Positions 1 through 10,859 of a stretch of 64,000 nt of DNA are shown here, piece after piece (positions within the stretch are counted from its first letter, which is position 1; each line of letters opens with the position of its first letter). Under the pieces are notes generated by a model, which saw only the letters and a list, made by a program, of their open reading frames with translations, was not told where the DNA came from and did no database searches. A program made the position numbers and the translations under genes. Source of the stretch: Smittium culicis (lineage: Eukaryota; Kickxellomycota; Harpellomycetes; Harpellales; Legeriomycetaceae); assembly GCA_001970855.1 (NCBI GenBank), contig LSSN01000154.1:34017-98016 (forward strand). Reading direction: 5' to 3'.

Positions 1-1035
1 TAAAGCTCTCGAGAACAAGGGTTTGAAAAAAAATTATCTTATATTTTAATATCAACAAATATGATATTAAAGTATATCATTTTATTGATTTGCGAGAGAT
101 TAAATACATAAACTTTAATTAATTTGTTAAAGGCATATGTTGTATGAAAGACCTAAGATTCAATCACCTAACCAAAAGTCTATTCTGTAAGACATTTTGT
201 CTTGCAGATCTTAGGTACTATACGGTAAATAATGTTGTATTGACCATTATACAACAGCTTATAATAGCAGAGAGGATTTAATACATGAAACAAGTATGGA
301 ATTTTAGTTATTAAATTATTATTATTTTTTATAATCACATCTATTCGTTTCAATGGTTATAGGGCAGCTAATTTTAATTATCCAGAAATTTAAAACAAAT
401 TGTTTAGCGGCTACATATATCTAGGAGGGAAAAAAATAACCTTTTTCATATTTTTGATATCCCGGAAGAATTATTATTATTATTTTTTTAATCCTAAATT
501 TATCAAAAAAAATCTTTAGGGGCTCCTTGTAGTTGATTATTTTGTTTGGAATTTGGTTAAACGACTTTGTTAGACAGATTAAAGTATATTGAACTTTGGC
601 TGATTGATTTAACAACAAAATTTAATAAAGAAATATAATAGATTTTTTGCTTTCCCGAAAGATAATCAATTAGAATTGTTCTATTCTTGAATTATATAAA
701 ATATATAACATGCGTTGGATATTATAGCTAAATTTTCAGATCTATACTGGATTTCTAAAGTTACTAAAAAAAGTAGAAATGTGCAAAGCACATTTTAAAA
801 AAATATATAAAATCGAGTTCGTGTATTGGCTGAAATCAATCATGCATAATCCAAAATCATTAAATAAACCAATTATAATTGGCTTCAAGGACTGATCCAG
901 AGAATATTTTATTATTTTTTTGCTAATTAGATATGTTGAACAGATTTTTTTCTTTTAAGATTTTTTACTTTAAGTTTTTTTTCTGTCTTTCAATCACCAC
1001 AATCTCTAACTAGGCGCATTAGTCAACATCAAGAT
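1..1035. other. AT-rich upstream intergenic region
   Basis: No gene is recognised here. It is the 5' flank of the GEP3-like gene and contains one clear stem-loop cluster (listed separately). The last 70 bases before the ATG are pyrimidine-rich, which resembles the leaders of the other genes in this window. A short open frame at the very left edge (to about base 48) is too small to call. Confidence 0.6.
138..256. repeat. Nested inverted repeats / stem-loop cluster
   Basis: ACCTAAGAT (151-159) is repeated inverted as ATCTTAGGT (208-216). Inside it CTGTAAGACA (185-194) pairs with TGTCTTGCAG (198-207), leaving a 3-base loop. TGTTGTAT occurs at 138-145 and 233-240, and its complement ATACAACA lies at 249-256. 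Together they could form a branched hairpin in DNA or RNA. It could be a remnant of a small inverted-repeat element or a structured transcript; the sequence does not decide. Confidence 0.55.
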
Positions 1036-2931
1036 ATGCTTACCATAATAACTAATCAGATTAAAAGTTCTAGCGTTAAAATATTTAGATCAACTATTTG
1101 CCCAAAAGAAAAAATCTTACGCGATAATTTAAATACGATCAATGCACGTGTGTTTTCTTGCTATAATTCGACTGTGAAAATAATAAATGTGGATACGAAT
1201 AGAAATCCCAGAACTTATAATTTTAAAAAATCTGCAACACTTACGAATCCCCAGCAAATAAGAAATTGTAAATACTCAACTAAAGCTGTGCCAAAATTCA
1301 AAGGTCCACAATGTTCAGGATGTGGAGCAGAATTTCAAAATGAAAATAAGGCGCAACCTGGATACTTGCCTTCAGATTTATGGGAAAAATTCCATAATCT
1401 AAAAACTGCCCCCAAATCTTTAGATTCAATTGTCTTGGATGGTAGAATTCCTAGCACAATAGAGAAAGAATCTTCCCAAGATAAACCATATGATATGACC
1501 AAGACTCTATCTCCTGAAATAGCAGTTCAGATTTTAAATGAATTACAGGATTCCGAGAATAGTGATAATTTAGGAGTAAATAAGGCAGAAAACGAGATTG
1601 TTGAAACAGTTCAAAAGATCAAGGAAGTAAAAACGGGACAGGAGATAGTGGAGAGAATACTATGTCAGCGCTGTTTCACAATCCAGAATTATAATAGAGT
1701 TGATCATAACTGGAAAAAAGACATTGTCAATGATCCAAAAGCCTTGCAATTTTTGAAATACAATTTCCAAGCTTTAGTAGTGGTTGTGGTTGATTTATAT
1801 GATATACCGATCAGTTTCATTCCTAATCTATCGCAGTTTATTGGCGAAAACCAAAGGATCATACTAGTAGCAAACAAGTCCGATTTACTACCTGCGGATG
1901 CCAATTACAGTAGACTGAAATTGTGGCTGGCCAAGCAAGCCCAAATTATGAAGGTTGATAATATTAGGAGCATCCATTTTGTCAGTGCACAAAACAACTT
2001 TAATATTCGCGAGCTAGCAGCTGATATCCAGAATAGCCGAAAGCCGCACCAAGATGTTTTCTTTGTTGGGAGGGCGAACGTTGGAAAATCTGAGCTGATT
2101 AATTCGCTTCTAAGAATCAGCTACAAAACATACTATAAGCACAAGTTAGTAGCGTCACAAATTCCAGGAACTACAATTGGGCTCAATGGAATTCCATTAG
2201 CAGCATTTAGAAAGAGTTTGGTGCCAATGGGTCCTATACATGATGGTAAAGAGGATAGCTCTGTAACGAATAATAACAGTAATGGTGATTTGTCTGAGTC
2301 TAAGTCGATCTACAAAAATAGATTTGTTTATGATACTCCGGGCGTGTTTAGTTCTAAGAGTATAGTAAACTACTTGAAAAATAACGAACTAGCGAGCGTT
2401 AATCCAACAAAAACCAAAATCAAGCCGCTAACATACATTTTGAAACCAGGACAGTCAATAATGTTTGACGGCTGTGGAAGGCTCGACTATATATCGAGCC
2501 CGAGCATGGATGCAGAACCAGACGCGAAAATACCAAACGTCCAAGTCCTTAGAGTTACTGTATTTAGCAAAATTCCAATCCATCTGACTTCCATTAAAAA
2601 GGCAAACAAACTGTTTGAAAAGCTGCACGCTGGCGAGAAGACAGTCCTTATTCCGCCTGTCAATATCGACCCTGAGAGATTATCTGAGTTTCCGAGATTG
2701 AAAGAAGCTTTGAATTTCACGATTGACGGGAACCATGCAAGTAAGGCGTGGATGGATGTGTGTTTTTCAGGAATTGGGTGGTTTTCGCTAACTGGGCTTG
2801 GCAAAGACTTCCATATAGCTGCATACTCGCCCAATGGAGCGGGCGTATCAACACGCGATCCTATGCTTCCATTCGAGTATAAGCATTGGATCAAGAAATA
2901 TACATCTAATTTGCGCAAAACTCTTAATTAG
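1036..2931 (+). CDS. GEP3: Mitochondrial circularly permuted GTPase, YqeH/Gep3 (Mtg3) family
   Basis: A 631-residue intronless reading frame. The GTPase motifs occur in circularly permuted order: G4 NKSD at 280-283, G5 SA at about 317-318, the P-loop GRANVGKS at 345-352, a switch-I PGTT at 377-380 and G3 DTPG at 433-436. Two CxxC pairs (C93/C96 and C210/C213) precede the G domain, as in the zinc finger of YqeH proteins. The first 80 residues are rich in Arg, Lys, Ser and Thr and nearly free of acidic residues at the start, consistent with a mitochondrial presequence. Members of this family help assemble the small mitochondrial ribosomal subunit; that role is inferred from homology. An Asn/Ser-rich insert (about 405-425) lies between switch I and G3. 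The ATG at 1036 is the first in frame. The gene converges on the minus-strand gene ending at 3270. Confidence 0.9.
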   Translation: MLTIITNQIKSSSVKIFRSTICPKEKILRDNLNTINARVFSCYNSTVKIINVDTNRNPRTYNFKKSATLTNPQQIRNCKYSTKAVPKFKGPQCSGCGAEFQNENKAQPGYLPSDLWEKFHNLKTAPKSLDSIVLDGRIPSTIEKESSQDKPYDMTKTLSPEIAVQILNELQDSENSDNLGVNKAENEIVETVQKIKEVKTGQEIVERILCQRCFTIQNYNRVDHNWKKDIVNDPKALQFLKYNFQALVVVVVDLYDIPISFIPNLSQFIGENQRIILVANKSDLLPADANYSRLKLWLAKQAQIMKVDNIRSIHFVSAQNNFNIRELAADIQNSRKPHQDVFFVGRANVGKSELINSLLRISYKTYYKHKLVASQIPGTTIGLNGIPLAAFRKSLVPMGPIHDGKEDSSVTNNNSNGDLSESKSIYKNRFVYDTPGVFSSKSIVNYLKNNELASVNPTKTKIKPLTYILKPGQSIMFDGCGRLDYISSPSMDAEPDAKIPNVQVLRVTVFSKIPIHLTSIKKANKLFEKLHAGEKTVLIPPVNIDPERLSEFPRLKEALNFTIDGNHASKAWMDVCFSGIGWFSLTGLGKDFHIAAYSPNGAGVSTRDPMLPFEYKHWIKKYTSNLRKTLN

Positions 2932-3269
2932 CTTTTTCTCGGCTCGATTAAAATACAATTTTAGATTTTGTGTTTTGAAAAAAGATAAAAATAACCACCT
3001 TTTAGTTAAATTAGAAAATTTTTGTTTTTTATATTTTAAAAAATTATATACATTTGAATAGTTATAAGTAATAAATAAATAAATTTAGTGTTAAAAGGGT
3101 ATGAACAAAAAATAAAAATAAAAAAGCAATCCACGAATGGAGAAGGCGGTTCTCATCAAGAGACAAAGTCAGGCGAAATTGATATACAGTTAAAGTTAAT
3201 AGACGCGGGTGGGGTTATTTATATATATTTTATTTTCCAGGTTGTGAAGGATGAAGGGATCAAGTCCAT
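2932..3269. other. Convergent 3'-3' intergenic region
   Basis: This 338-base stretch separates the stops of two convergent genes. It has A-rich runs and AATAAATAAATAAAT near 3070-3084 that could serve as polyadenylation signals for the GEP3-like transcript. Short frames here have no coding character. Confidence 0.6.
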
Positions 3270-5719
3270 TTAATTGTTCTGGTTTTCGGTTTTATTGGAT
3301 TCATGTTTGATATCAGCCGAGTCGAGGTGGCAGGTAACGTTTTTTTGATCTTGCATAGAAAGGAAAGCTGATGGGCCGACCTGATTCTTTGGGGTGGACA
3401 TTAATATATTTGAGGCAAAAACGTCGTTGCTTGGCACAAGGTAAGGAAGTTGGTTTTGGGTGGAAGTCTTATGCTGCGGGGTAATGGAATTATGCGGGAA
3501 TAGGGGTTTATATTCATTAAACTCGTTCATGCTAGTTTGGAACCCGAAAGGTTTAAGGAAAGTAGCAGGCAAGTTATGAATATTAGATGGTTCAGATATA
3601 TTTTCAGTAGCGCTTAAGCCATTTTGAAGAAGGTTGAAATTAATACCGGCTTGAGAAAACTTTATGGTTGGGGAGTTGGAGTGGATGGGCTTTAGGGGAG
3701 AGATGATGTTATCAGATGAGTTGGATAAGGGGTCATCAGAGGTATTTGATCTGCTGCGAGTAAAGTCATCATACTGAAAATAGGATGCGTTAGATTTATT
3801 GATGGGTGTGGATAAAGGCGAATCGGGCATAGAATCGCTGTTATGGTTGTTGAAGCTTATAAAGTCACGATTTCGTCTTAGCCTACCTCCACAGGCAACA
3901 TCGCCATCGAGAGTGTTTCTAACATACCGAGTTGACGAAATTACTTTTTCGGAGGCATTATCACCGATCTGCATTGGGGGAGTAGAGATTATGTTTGATG
4001 AATTTCCAGGAGGAGAAAGTGGGTTTCTATTAGGTTCGAAAGGGTTTCCGATTCCAGTAAAAACGTAACTGTCAGGATCAGACCTGGTGACTAATGGTTT
4101 TAGTACGTGTGATTTAGAATTTTTAGATTTTTTAGAAATTTTCAGGGGCGATGAGGAAGAATTAGTTTGAAGGGAAATGGGGGTTTTGGATTTTTTAAGG
4201 GGTTTATTGTTGAAGAGGGGTTTATTTTCAGGAGTTTTAAGTAGAGAAGAGATAAAGTGAAATTCATTAGAGTCAAGGGAGAATATTTGGGAGAGGACTT
4301 TGTGATCGATAGTAGCAAGTTGAAATAAGGTGCGATTATAGTAAGCGGGGTTTAAGCTTTGATCGAGGTTATTAGCTGAGTCGAGTGTGCAAATGTAGGT
4401 TAAAGAGATGATAGAATCGATAAAGTTGGATAAAGGAAAGTTCGAGTTTATAAAAGTATTTAACTTTTTCGGGCAAGAGAAAAGGGCAGGGACGTTTTCA
4501 TTTAGCTGGGGAATTTAATTTAAAAAAAAAAGGGTTCGATTATTAGTATATAAAAAAGAAAAAGGGAAGTTTAGGAGAAAAGGCAGTTTGGTAGAATAAG
4601 TAAAAAAAAAAAAAAGGGACTTACAATAGATAATCTTGAGTTTAAGGATGAGTCATAAGTTGATAGTTGGGGAGAATTAAGCCAGAAAGATTTTCCAGCT
4701 CTTCGGGAAGGGTTTTTGATTGATAGGGTATTAAGTATAGAATACGAGTTTTTGATAAAGGAGGCTTTGAATTTGGGGTCTAAAAACCTGGAGGGTTTAT
4801 ATGGAGGGGAAGAGGAGGGTTTAGTATTTTTTAAGGGGCGTAAATGGTATCTAGGGGAATGGAGAAGCGATATTGATGGTATGATTGATAACTCGTATCT
4901 GATAGAGTGAAGGGCTAAGTAAGTTTTGAGTTCGATGATAAAGGAGAATAAAGAAGATTTAATGTTTTCCAAGTTAGTTTTAATGGGATTAGTTTGGATA
5001 ATAGACCAAATGATATCAGATAATTCAGCAGCGCAAAATAAAATGTAGCTGTAATCTGTGGACACATCTATTATTAATAAAAAAGGGAAAGGGAGTAAGA
5101 TAAAAAGTTCCAGTGTGCATAGGGGGATGTAAATATAAATTAATAAAATAAGAGATATATGAAAGGAGTACCGTTATCAAGATTCTCAGCTACCGAGGTG
5201 GAATGAGGAGGGGAGAATAAAAGATTATAAAGCTGGAATAACTTTAATCTAATTCTGTGGTTTTCAGAAAGTTCTCTGAATCCGGTGTAAAATAGGACTT
5301 CTAAAAGTAATGTAATATGGGGGGTAGAGGATATTAAGAAACGGCTGTAATGTATTTATGGAGGTATGGAGATAAATAAAAATATAGAGAAAAGTACTTG
5401 TTAGTATGGAATGTATGTTTTGGATATCAAGCGGTTTGGTGGTGTTTTGACGCGGGGAGGTATGAGGAGTAGAGGAATTGAGAGAGTTTGGAGAATGTAA
5501 GTATGAGAGCGAGTGTTTAATTTTTCTTCGTCGTGGAAGGGTAGGAGGTGCGGGATCAGAGGGAGAGCTTGAGTAAGAGAATAAGTTTGAATGGGTCAAA
5601 AATAGGGAAGTTTGGGAGGGGTTGTGGTTGAAGAAAGAAGAGGAGGCTTTGAAGAAGTTTATCAAGAGAGAGTCGGATAGTATAAGCTCACTATCAGCAG
5701 ATGAAGTAGTTTCGTCCAT
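3270..5719 (-). CDS. Unrecognised four-exon gene, 709-residue Ser/Asn-rich protein
   Basis: Gene model assembled from splice signals: exons 5719-5398, 5300-5172, 5067-4625 and 4505-3270, with introns of 97, 104 and 119 nt. Donors read GTACTT, GTACTC and GTAAGT; acceptors TTTTAG, AATAG and CCCCAG. The last intron has a TACTAAT branch site. Phases agree at every junction and the joined frame has no stop over 2,130 nt. The start is the first ATG, at 5719; a TTG 12 bases upstream is not needed. The N-terminal 110 residues are Ser/Pro-rich with a basic patch PRRRKIK (62-68). Residues about 95-400 are predicted-helix-like and hydrophobic. A Lys/Ser tract lies near 402-429, then Ser/Asn/Pro-rich sequence, with a short conserved-looking basic stretch around 490-510. 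No domain family is recognised. A nuclear or regulatory role is only a guess from composition. It converges on the GEP3-like gene. Confidence 0.72.
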
Positions 5720-7998
5720 TATAATAAGCAAGGGAGAAAGAAATGGAGCAATATATTAAAAGGGTATATATGGCAGATAATATGATATAGAATAGCAAAG
5801 TGAATACTATAGCAAAGAACAAAGAGCGAAAGTGAGAGTGAGAGCGAGGGAAGCTGGGTGTAGATATATGTAAGAGGGAAGAACAGTTGAGTGAATGAGG
5901 CTGGAGAGTAAGTGGGGTATGAAGGTAAGAATAAGCCAGCGAGAAAACGGAAGAAAGTAAATTAACTGTCTGGGTTTGAAAGTATTGGTTTAATGTGAAT
6001 GGAGAAATGCATGCATATATTTAGACGGAGGAAAGTGTCGACAAGGTGTATTCTTTTTTTTTTAATTGGGATGTGTGATTTTTTTTTTTATTTTTTATGG
6101 GATATGAATCCCTAATCGTAGTGATAAATTCTGGTTCATTTTTTTTTTTATGGGTATAACTCGAGTAAGGTAATCACCAGAAAGAAAATTTTTTTTTTTT
6201 TTGGAATTAGCGGTATTTAGCTGGCAAATCTATTGGTGCCTCTAATAACTTCAATTTAAGCATATTTTTACTCATTGGATCACTTTTTCGCGATCTGGGA
6301 CAGTTCCTGAAAAAAAGAATTATTGTTATATGGAATTTAGTATATTTATATCTCTTTGTCAAACGACTCCCTTTTAAGGTCAAAGTGCTTCTGGCTTAAA
6401 TAAATATTATTGGCTGCGTTCAAGTGAATTCACTAAATTGGCTATAATGTACACGCGCTCTGGCATTAATTAGGTTTAATGAGCTTAGTAAATGTGGCCT
6501 TTTATAGGCATAGTGAATTTAGGGAGAGTTTATTGGCCGTACATAATTTCCTAAGTGAGTAGAATGTATCATTAAGTGTAATTTTTTTCAACATTTCGCG
6601 ATCTGAGCCAGATTAACCTGGCAAAAAATGCATTGCTAATCGCGTAAAAAAATATTTGCGATTACGTTTTTAATTTTTTTGGATAGGTAAAGCGACGTAA
6701 TATTATTCCTATAAAAAACAATGAAAATAGCCAAGTAATTTTAATTATCGATAATCTGGCAGCCCAGACAACCAAGTAGCCAACAATCCAGCATATCAGA
6801 CAACATAGCAGCCAACAATCCGGCGCCCAGATAACCAAATGCGCGAAATAAATGCAATTATCTGCTGGTGACAAAGATAGTACATCCCAAACCTTTCCAC
6901 TTTACCAATCACCCGTTCAGTAGTTATTTCATCTCGTAAATACGATGTATACTATATGAAAATCCTTCGGCCTGTTTTAATTGCCAAATTTTGGTTTTGT
7001 ATTTATTGACAACTTTTTAGGTTGGATAATCAATGCAGGATAATCAGCCAAGTGACTTTCATTGCCATCGGTACCTGATCAAAACTGCGTTGCGTCCTTT
7101 TCGCCTTTAAATCTAGCCACAAAATATAAAACAACACTGGATAATTGTGCTAGATGTTAGTTCCGATTATATATCTATTCACCCTTCTCGCTTACCCAGC
7201 CTTTGAACAACATCCTAGCTATTATCTTACTTCAGGTCTCTCAGAATCTCATATACTTTACCTTACGCTTGTTACTAGGTATACATTTTACAACAAAAAC
7301 TCTCGTATTTCCCATCTTTTCACTTGCCATTAAACTTCTTTACTTCTGTGATTTCCATTTGGTATATACTTTGCCTGGTATAATAGCTGTATATAGCCCA
7401 ATAAAAAAAATTCACTTCTTATTGAATCTATATTTAAAATTTGAAGCTGAAATGCGCTCCAAAATCTAAAACAAATGCAGGCTTTAAAGCTATGATAAAG
7501 GCAATTCTCTCCTGCTTAAATACAGTGTCTGCATGATCGGCTGAAATGCTGAATGGCGCTTACTGACTGGTACAATCCATTCTCCTCACTCTTTCCCGTA
7601 GCAATTCACGCTGGTTGAAGGCAATAATCAAAACTTAATCGATACCTTATCTAGAAGATCCACGCCAACCATTAATCACAAAAAACATACTATAAACCAA
7701 ACTAGTCACCCAAAAATAAATAGCGTACTAATAAATTGATCAATTTTACATCCATATTTGCGCCTATAAAATTAAATGAATACAGAAAGTAAACACACAA
7801 GATCTTGATTTTTGCCCAATAACTTCACTCCTCTTAAAATGTAAATGTTACAAAAAGTATACTTGACATTCCTGCATTTCTTTTATCTTATTTTACTTTT
7901 ACTTTGAGATTTGTTTTTTTTTTACTAACTTTGATTCCTTCAAAATTCTACTCTCATACTTCAGCGCCTTATCTAAAATTTAATAATACAATCGCCAA
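5720..7998. other. Divergent intergenic region between the 709-residue gene and the SDR gene
   Basis: About 2.3 kb with no convincing gene. The part next to 5719 is purine-rich on +, that is, a C/T-rich leader on the - strand; the part next to 7999 is C/T-rich on +, so both ends look like promoters and leaders of the flanking genes. Long T runs lie at 6050-6200. Short direct repeats occur inside (listed separately). Small open frames at 6662-6874 (-) and 7203-7469 (+) lack recognisable domains. Confidence 0.6.
6287..6821. repeat. Short direct repeats in the divergent intergenic region
   Basis: TTCGCGATCTG occurs at 6287-6297 and again at 6595-6605, each followed by a C/A-rich stretch and an A run. 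AGCCAACAATCC occurs at 6778-6789 and 6810-6821, 32 bases apart. The GC content is higher than in the surroundings. They may be regulatory repeats or the remains of a small element. Confidence 0.4.
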
Positions 7999-9057
7999 AT
8001 GTTGCTGCTAGAAAAGATCGTTAACTCTTCCGAATCCCTTCTACTTCCGCTATGCCAGTGGTCCAACATTACTATGTTTGGCTTCAGAATGTTTTCATTC
8101 TCTGTGGAACTCTCCTATAATATACTATTCAAAATTCTCTTTAGGAAAGCTGACGAATCTCGCCTGCTCCAATACTCTTCCTTACACAAAAAGAAATACG
8201 CCTCCAACTCTAAAAAAATCGCTATTGTCACTGGTGCCAACAGTGGTATTGGTTATGAAACTACAAGAGCATTAGCTCTTGCTGGTTTCCATGTTGTTAT
8301 GGCCTGTAGAAACAAGAACCTCGCTGAACAAGCTATCGAATCCCTTAAAATAAAAACTAACCTAGACTCTTTCGAATTTATTGAGCTCGACTTATCTTCC
8401 TTCGCCTCCATTAATGCCTTCATCTCTCATTTCAAAAGCCTCCATAAGTCTCTTGACCTACTCATCAACAATGCTGGTGTTATGATGTGCCCATACTCTT
8501 TAACTAAGGATGGAATAGAAATGCAATTCGGTACAAACCACGTCGGCCACTTCATTTTAACTAATGGCTTGATTGACCTCCTACTTGCCTCCCACTCCCC
8601 AAGATTAATCTTCGTATCATCACTCGTCCACTACTCAGGCCGCTTTGAAAATTACGACTTTTTAAAAGAACACAACTATAACAAATATAAAAACTATTCT
8701 ATCAGCAAAATATGTAACATCATGTTCGCCACTGAACTAGCTAGGAAATATAAAAATACAAACCTAGTTGTAAACTCTTTGCATCCTGGCGTTGTAAATA
8801 CCAATTTAGGAAGACACGTTCTTACCTCTACTAATTCCTTTTTGGACTTTATAAAATCCGCTCTAACCATCACCCCCACCCACGGCGCTCTTACCACCAT
8901 TAAACTGGCCCTATCCCCTGATGTCGAATCCATCTCTGGAAAATATTTCTCTAAAGAACTAGAAGTATCCCCACTAGGCTTTTCCCAAGACGAAAAGGCA
9001 TGTGCTGATCTATGGAACTTCACCGAATCTATTATTAAAAATCACTCCAAAAATTAA
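7999..9057 (+). CDS. Short-chain dehydrogenase/reductase, retinol dehydrogenase-like
   Basis: A 352-residue NAD(P)-dependent classical SDR. The cofactor motif TGANSGIG is at 78-85, NNAG at 157-160, the catalytic Ser in FVSS at about 207-208, and the active-site YSISK at 233-237 (Tyr233, Lys237), followed by HPG at 262-264. A basic ACRN at 102-105 after strand 2 suggests NADP(H) preference, as in RDH11-14-like enzymes. The 70 residues before the Rossmann fold include a hydrophobic stretch (about 24-48) that could anchor the protein in a membrane. All catalytic residues are present, so it is probably active; the substrate (retinoid-like, sterol or other lipid carbonyl) cannot be told. It is intronless and starts at the first ATG after a C/T-rich leader. 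Confidence 0.9.
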   Translation: MLLLEKIVNSSESLLLPLCQWSNITMFGFRMFSFSVELSYNILFKILFRKADESRLLQYSSLHKKKYASNSKKIAIVTGANSGIGYETTRALALAGFHVVMACRNKNLAEQAIESLKIKTNLDSFEFIELDLSSFASINAFISHFKSLHKSLDLLINNAGVMMCPYSLTKDGIEMQFGTNHVGHFILTNGLIDLLLASHSPRLIFVSSLVHYSGRFENYDFLKEHNYNKYKNYSISKICNIMFATELARKYKNTNLVVNSLHPGVVNTNLGRHVLTSTNSFLDFIKSALTITPTHGALTTIKLALSPDVESISGKYFSKELEVSPLGFSQDEKACADLWNFTESIIKNHSKN

Positions 9058-10859
9058 ACCTAATGCACCCCCCTCCCCCCTATCCATCACTTACCCTTTA
9101 AGTTTTCTTCCCCTCTACTTACTGCTGTTAACCTCGTTTTTATTCCCTCCGTTGATAGCTTTGTTCATATTATCATTTAAAAAAATTTCATTTTTATCTG
9201 ATATCAATATGCATATTAAAAAAATTTTCAATAAATAGGATATACAAAACCTCTTTTTCATTTACATCTCTAAGACATTTTTGAAAATCATTCTCAGATA
9301 TAATCGGCTAATTCTTGGTTATTAAATCCTTCTGCAATTAATCTATCATCAAAGATACTCAACTCTCAAGATCTTTTCTTAAAAGGCTAATACTACAACT
9401 TCATTTTTCTAAAAAATTTATTTTGATCATAAAGTCCAATACATGTACATATTAAATTATATTAAATTAAAGCGCTCCAATGTTAATACATCCAATAATA
9501 TATTTTAATCAATTTTAAGTACGGTTTATTCTTTTCAAACAATCCTTTTTCTACCTTTATCTTTACCTCCTAACGTGCATTAGATAAATTTGCTGACAAT
9601 ATCAGTTAATTTACCTTATTGAATGCTATAATATGACTTTTTCTTAAAATCAATTAGTATGAGCATTTTAATAAAAAAATTTCCACATTATGAAGACGTT
9701 TCCTGTTTTTAATCTCTATTACACTATCTCTGTGCTATTTTATTTTATGCGAATGCTATTATTATATCAATTTCTAAAACTTTTCCAATTAATGAATCTA
9801 TAAAATTTATCCATTCAATACACATATACATTCAATAAATCAGATATACTGCTTAGTTGCTGTTTGTTAAAGTAATATACTCTAGAAGCTATTTATATTA
9901 GTCGCTATAAGAAACCGTTCTATCGAGCACATTTTTCACAGAAATAAAGCCTTTAGCATTGACATTTCTCGAGTACAATGACCATAGTAAATACTACGCC
10001 CTTATTAATCTAGTAAAGACTCATTAAGTTTATATCATTTAAATAGTGTTTAATTGAACCCTTTTACCAATTGAGGGAAAAGAAGTCGTTTAAAAATACT
10101 TCCCCGTATTTTATTATTATTATTTGTCTTTAGTTTTAGCCTTTATTATGGTTAATACAAATTTTCAATATTGCAAAAAGTATAAATAGTCTTTTTTTAC
10201 CCAGCTTTCTGATTTCATATCAGAAAACAAATGTATTCCATCTTTAAAAATGATATATATACTAATACGTGGATTACCTTTTTTCAGTTTATACCTCTTG
10301 AATTCTCTTTGATATTGATGCTTCTGACATAGTGCTATAATTCTGGGGAAAAATGATACCTCTCGCAATATTAACCCGAGAATACGAATAAAATTGACTG
10401 AAGAGTGCTGATGGTTCTGCACGGGTGGGAGGAACAATAATAGCACTGGTTGAAGCTCCGAAAGCTAGAGTAGGTGAGACGTATTTTACTACACAGCTTT
10501 CATCAAGGAAAATATTGAGGATATCAGTTTTTTTAATATATCAGGAAATACATCCTCTTAAAACATCGAAGAGCCGAAAAGGAATAAATATCCAAAACAA
10601 AATGGAAACAGGACTGGTAAATTTAATATCCATAAAAAAAGAAAAACCAGGATGGTCAGTTCAAGAATAATAACAGCTACAGCTCCAATCTTATTTAAAG
10701 AAATTTTTAAAAAAAGTCGAAATCTGTTGAAGAAATCAATATGAGCTAGAAAAAAATCAAAGAAGCAGGCGCAAAAAAATTTTTATCCACAAATAATGAA
10801 TAAAAATGGAAATTTGAAGACTCAAAAGAAAAACCTAGATATATTCTTGCAATTTTTAG
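9058..10859. other. Intergenic region between the SDR gene and the first decayed retroelement
   Basis: AT-rich, with no gene recognised. CAATAAATAG at 9228-9237 may end the SDR transcript. From about 10,400 the sequence changes to A-rich, Lys-coding-like composition, and a frame at 10425-10670 (81 codons) may be the worn gag end of the element that follows, but no Gag motif is visible. Confidence 0.5.

Noticed and set aside
1..48. Possible end of a + strand coding frame at the left edge
   Set aside because: Fifteen codons followed by a stop are too few to tell from chance.
6662..6874. 70-codon Trp/Cys/Leu-rich frame on -
   Set aside because: It covers short direct repeats, and its amino-acid composition follows from them; no recognised family.
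7203..7469. 88-codon hydrophobic frame on + upstream of the SDR gene
   Set aside because: It starts at a non-ATG codon in AT-rich promoter sequence and has no domain; a chance frame.
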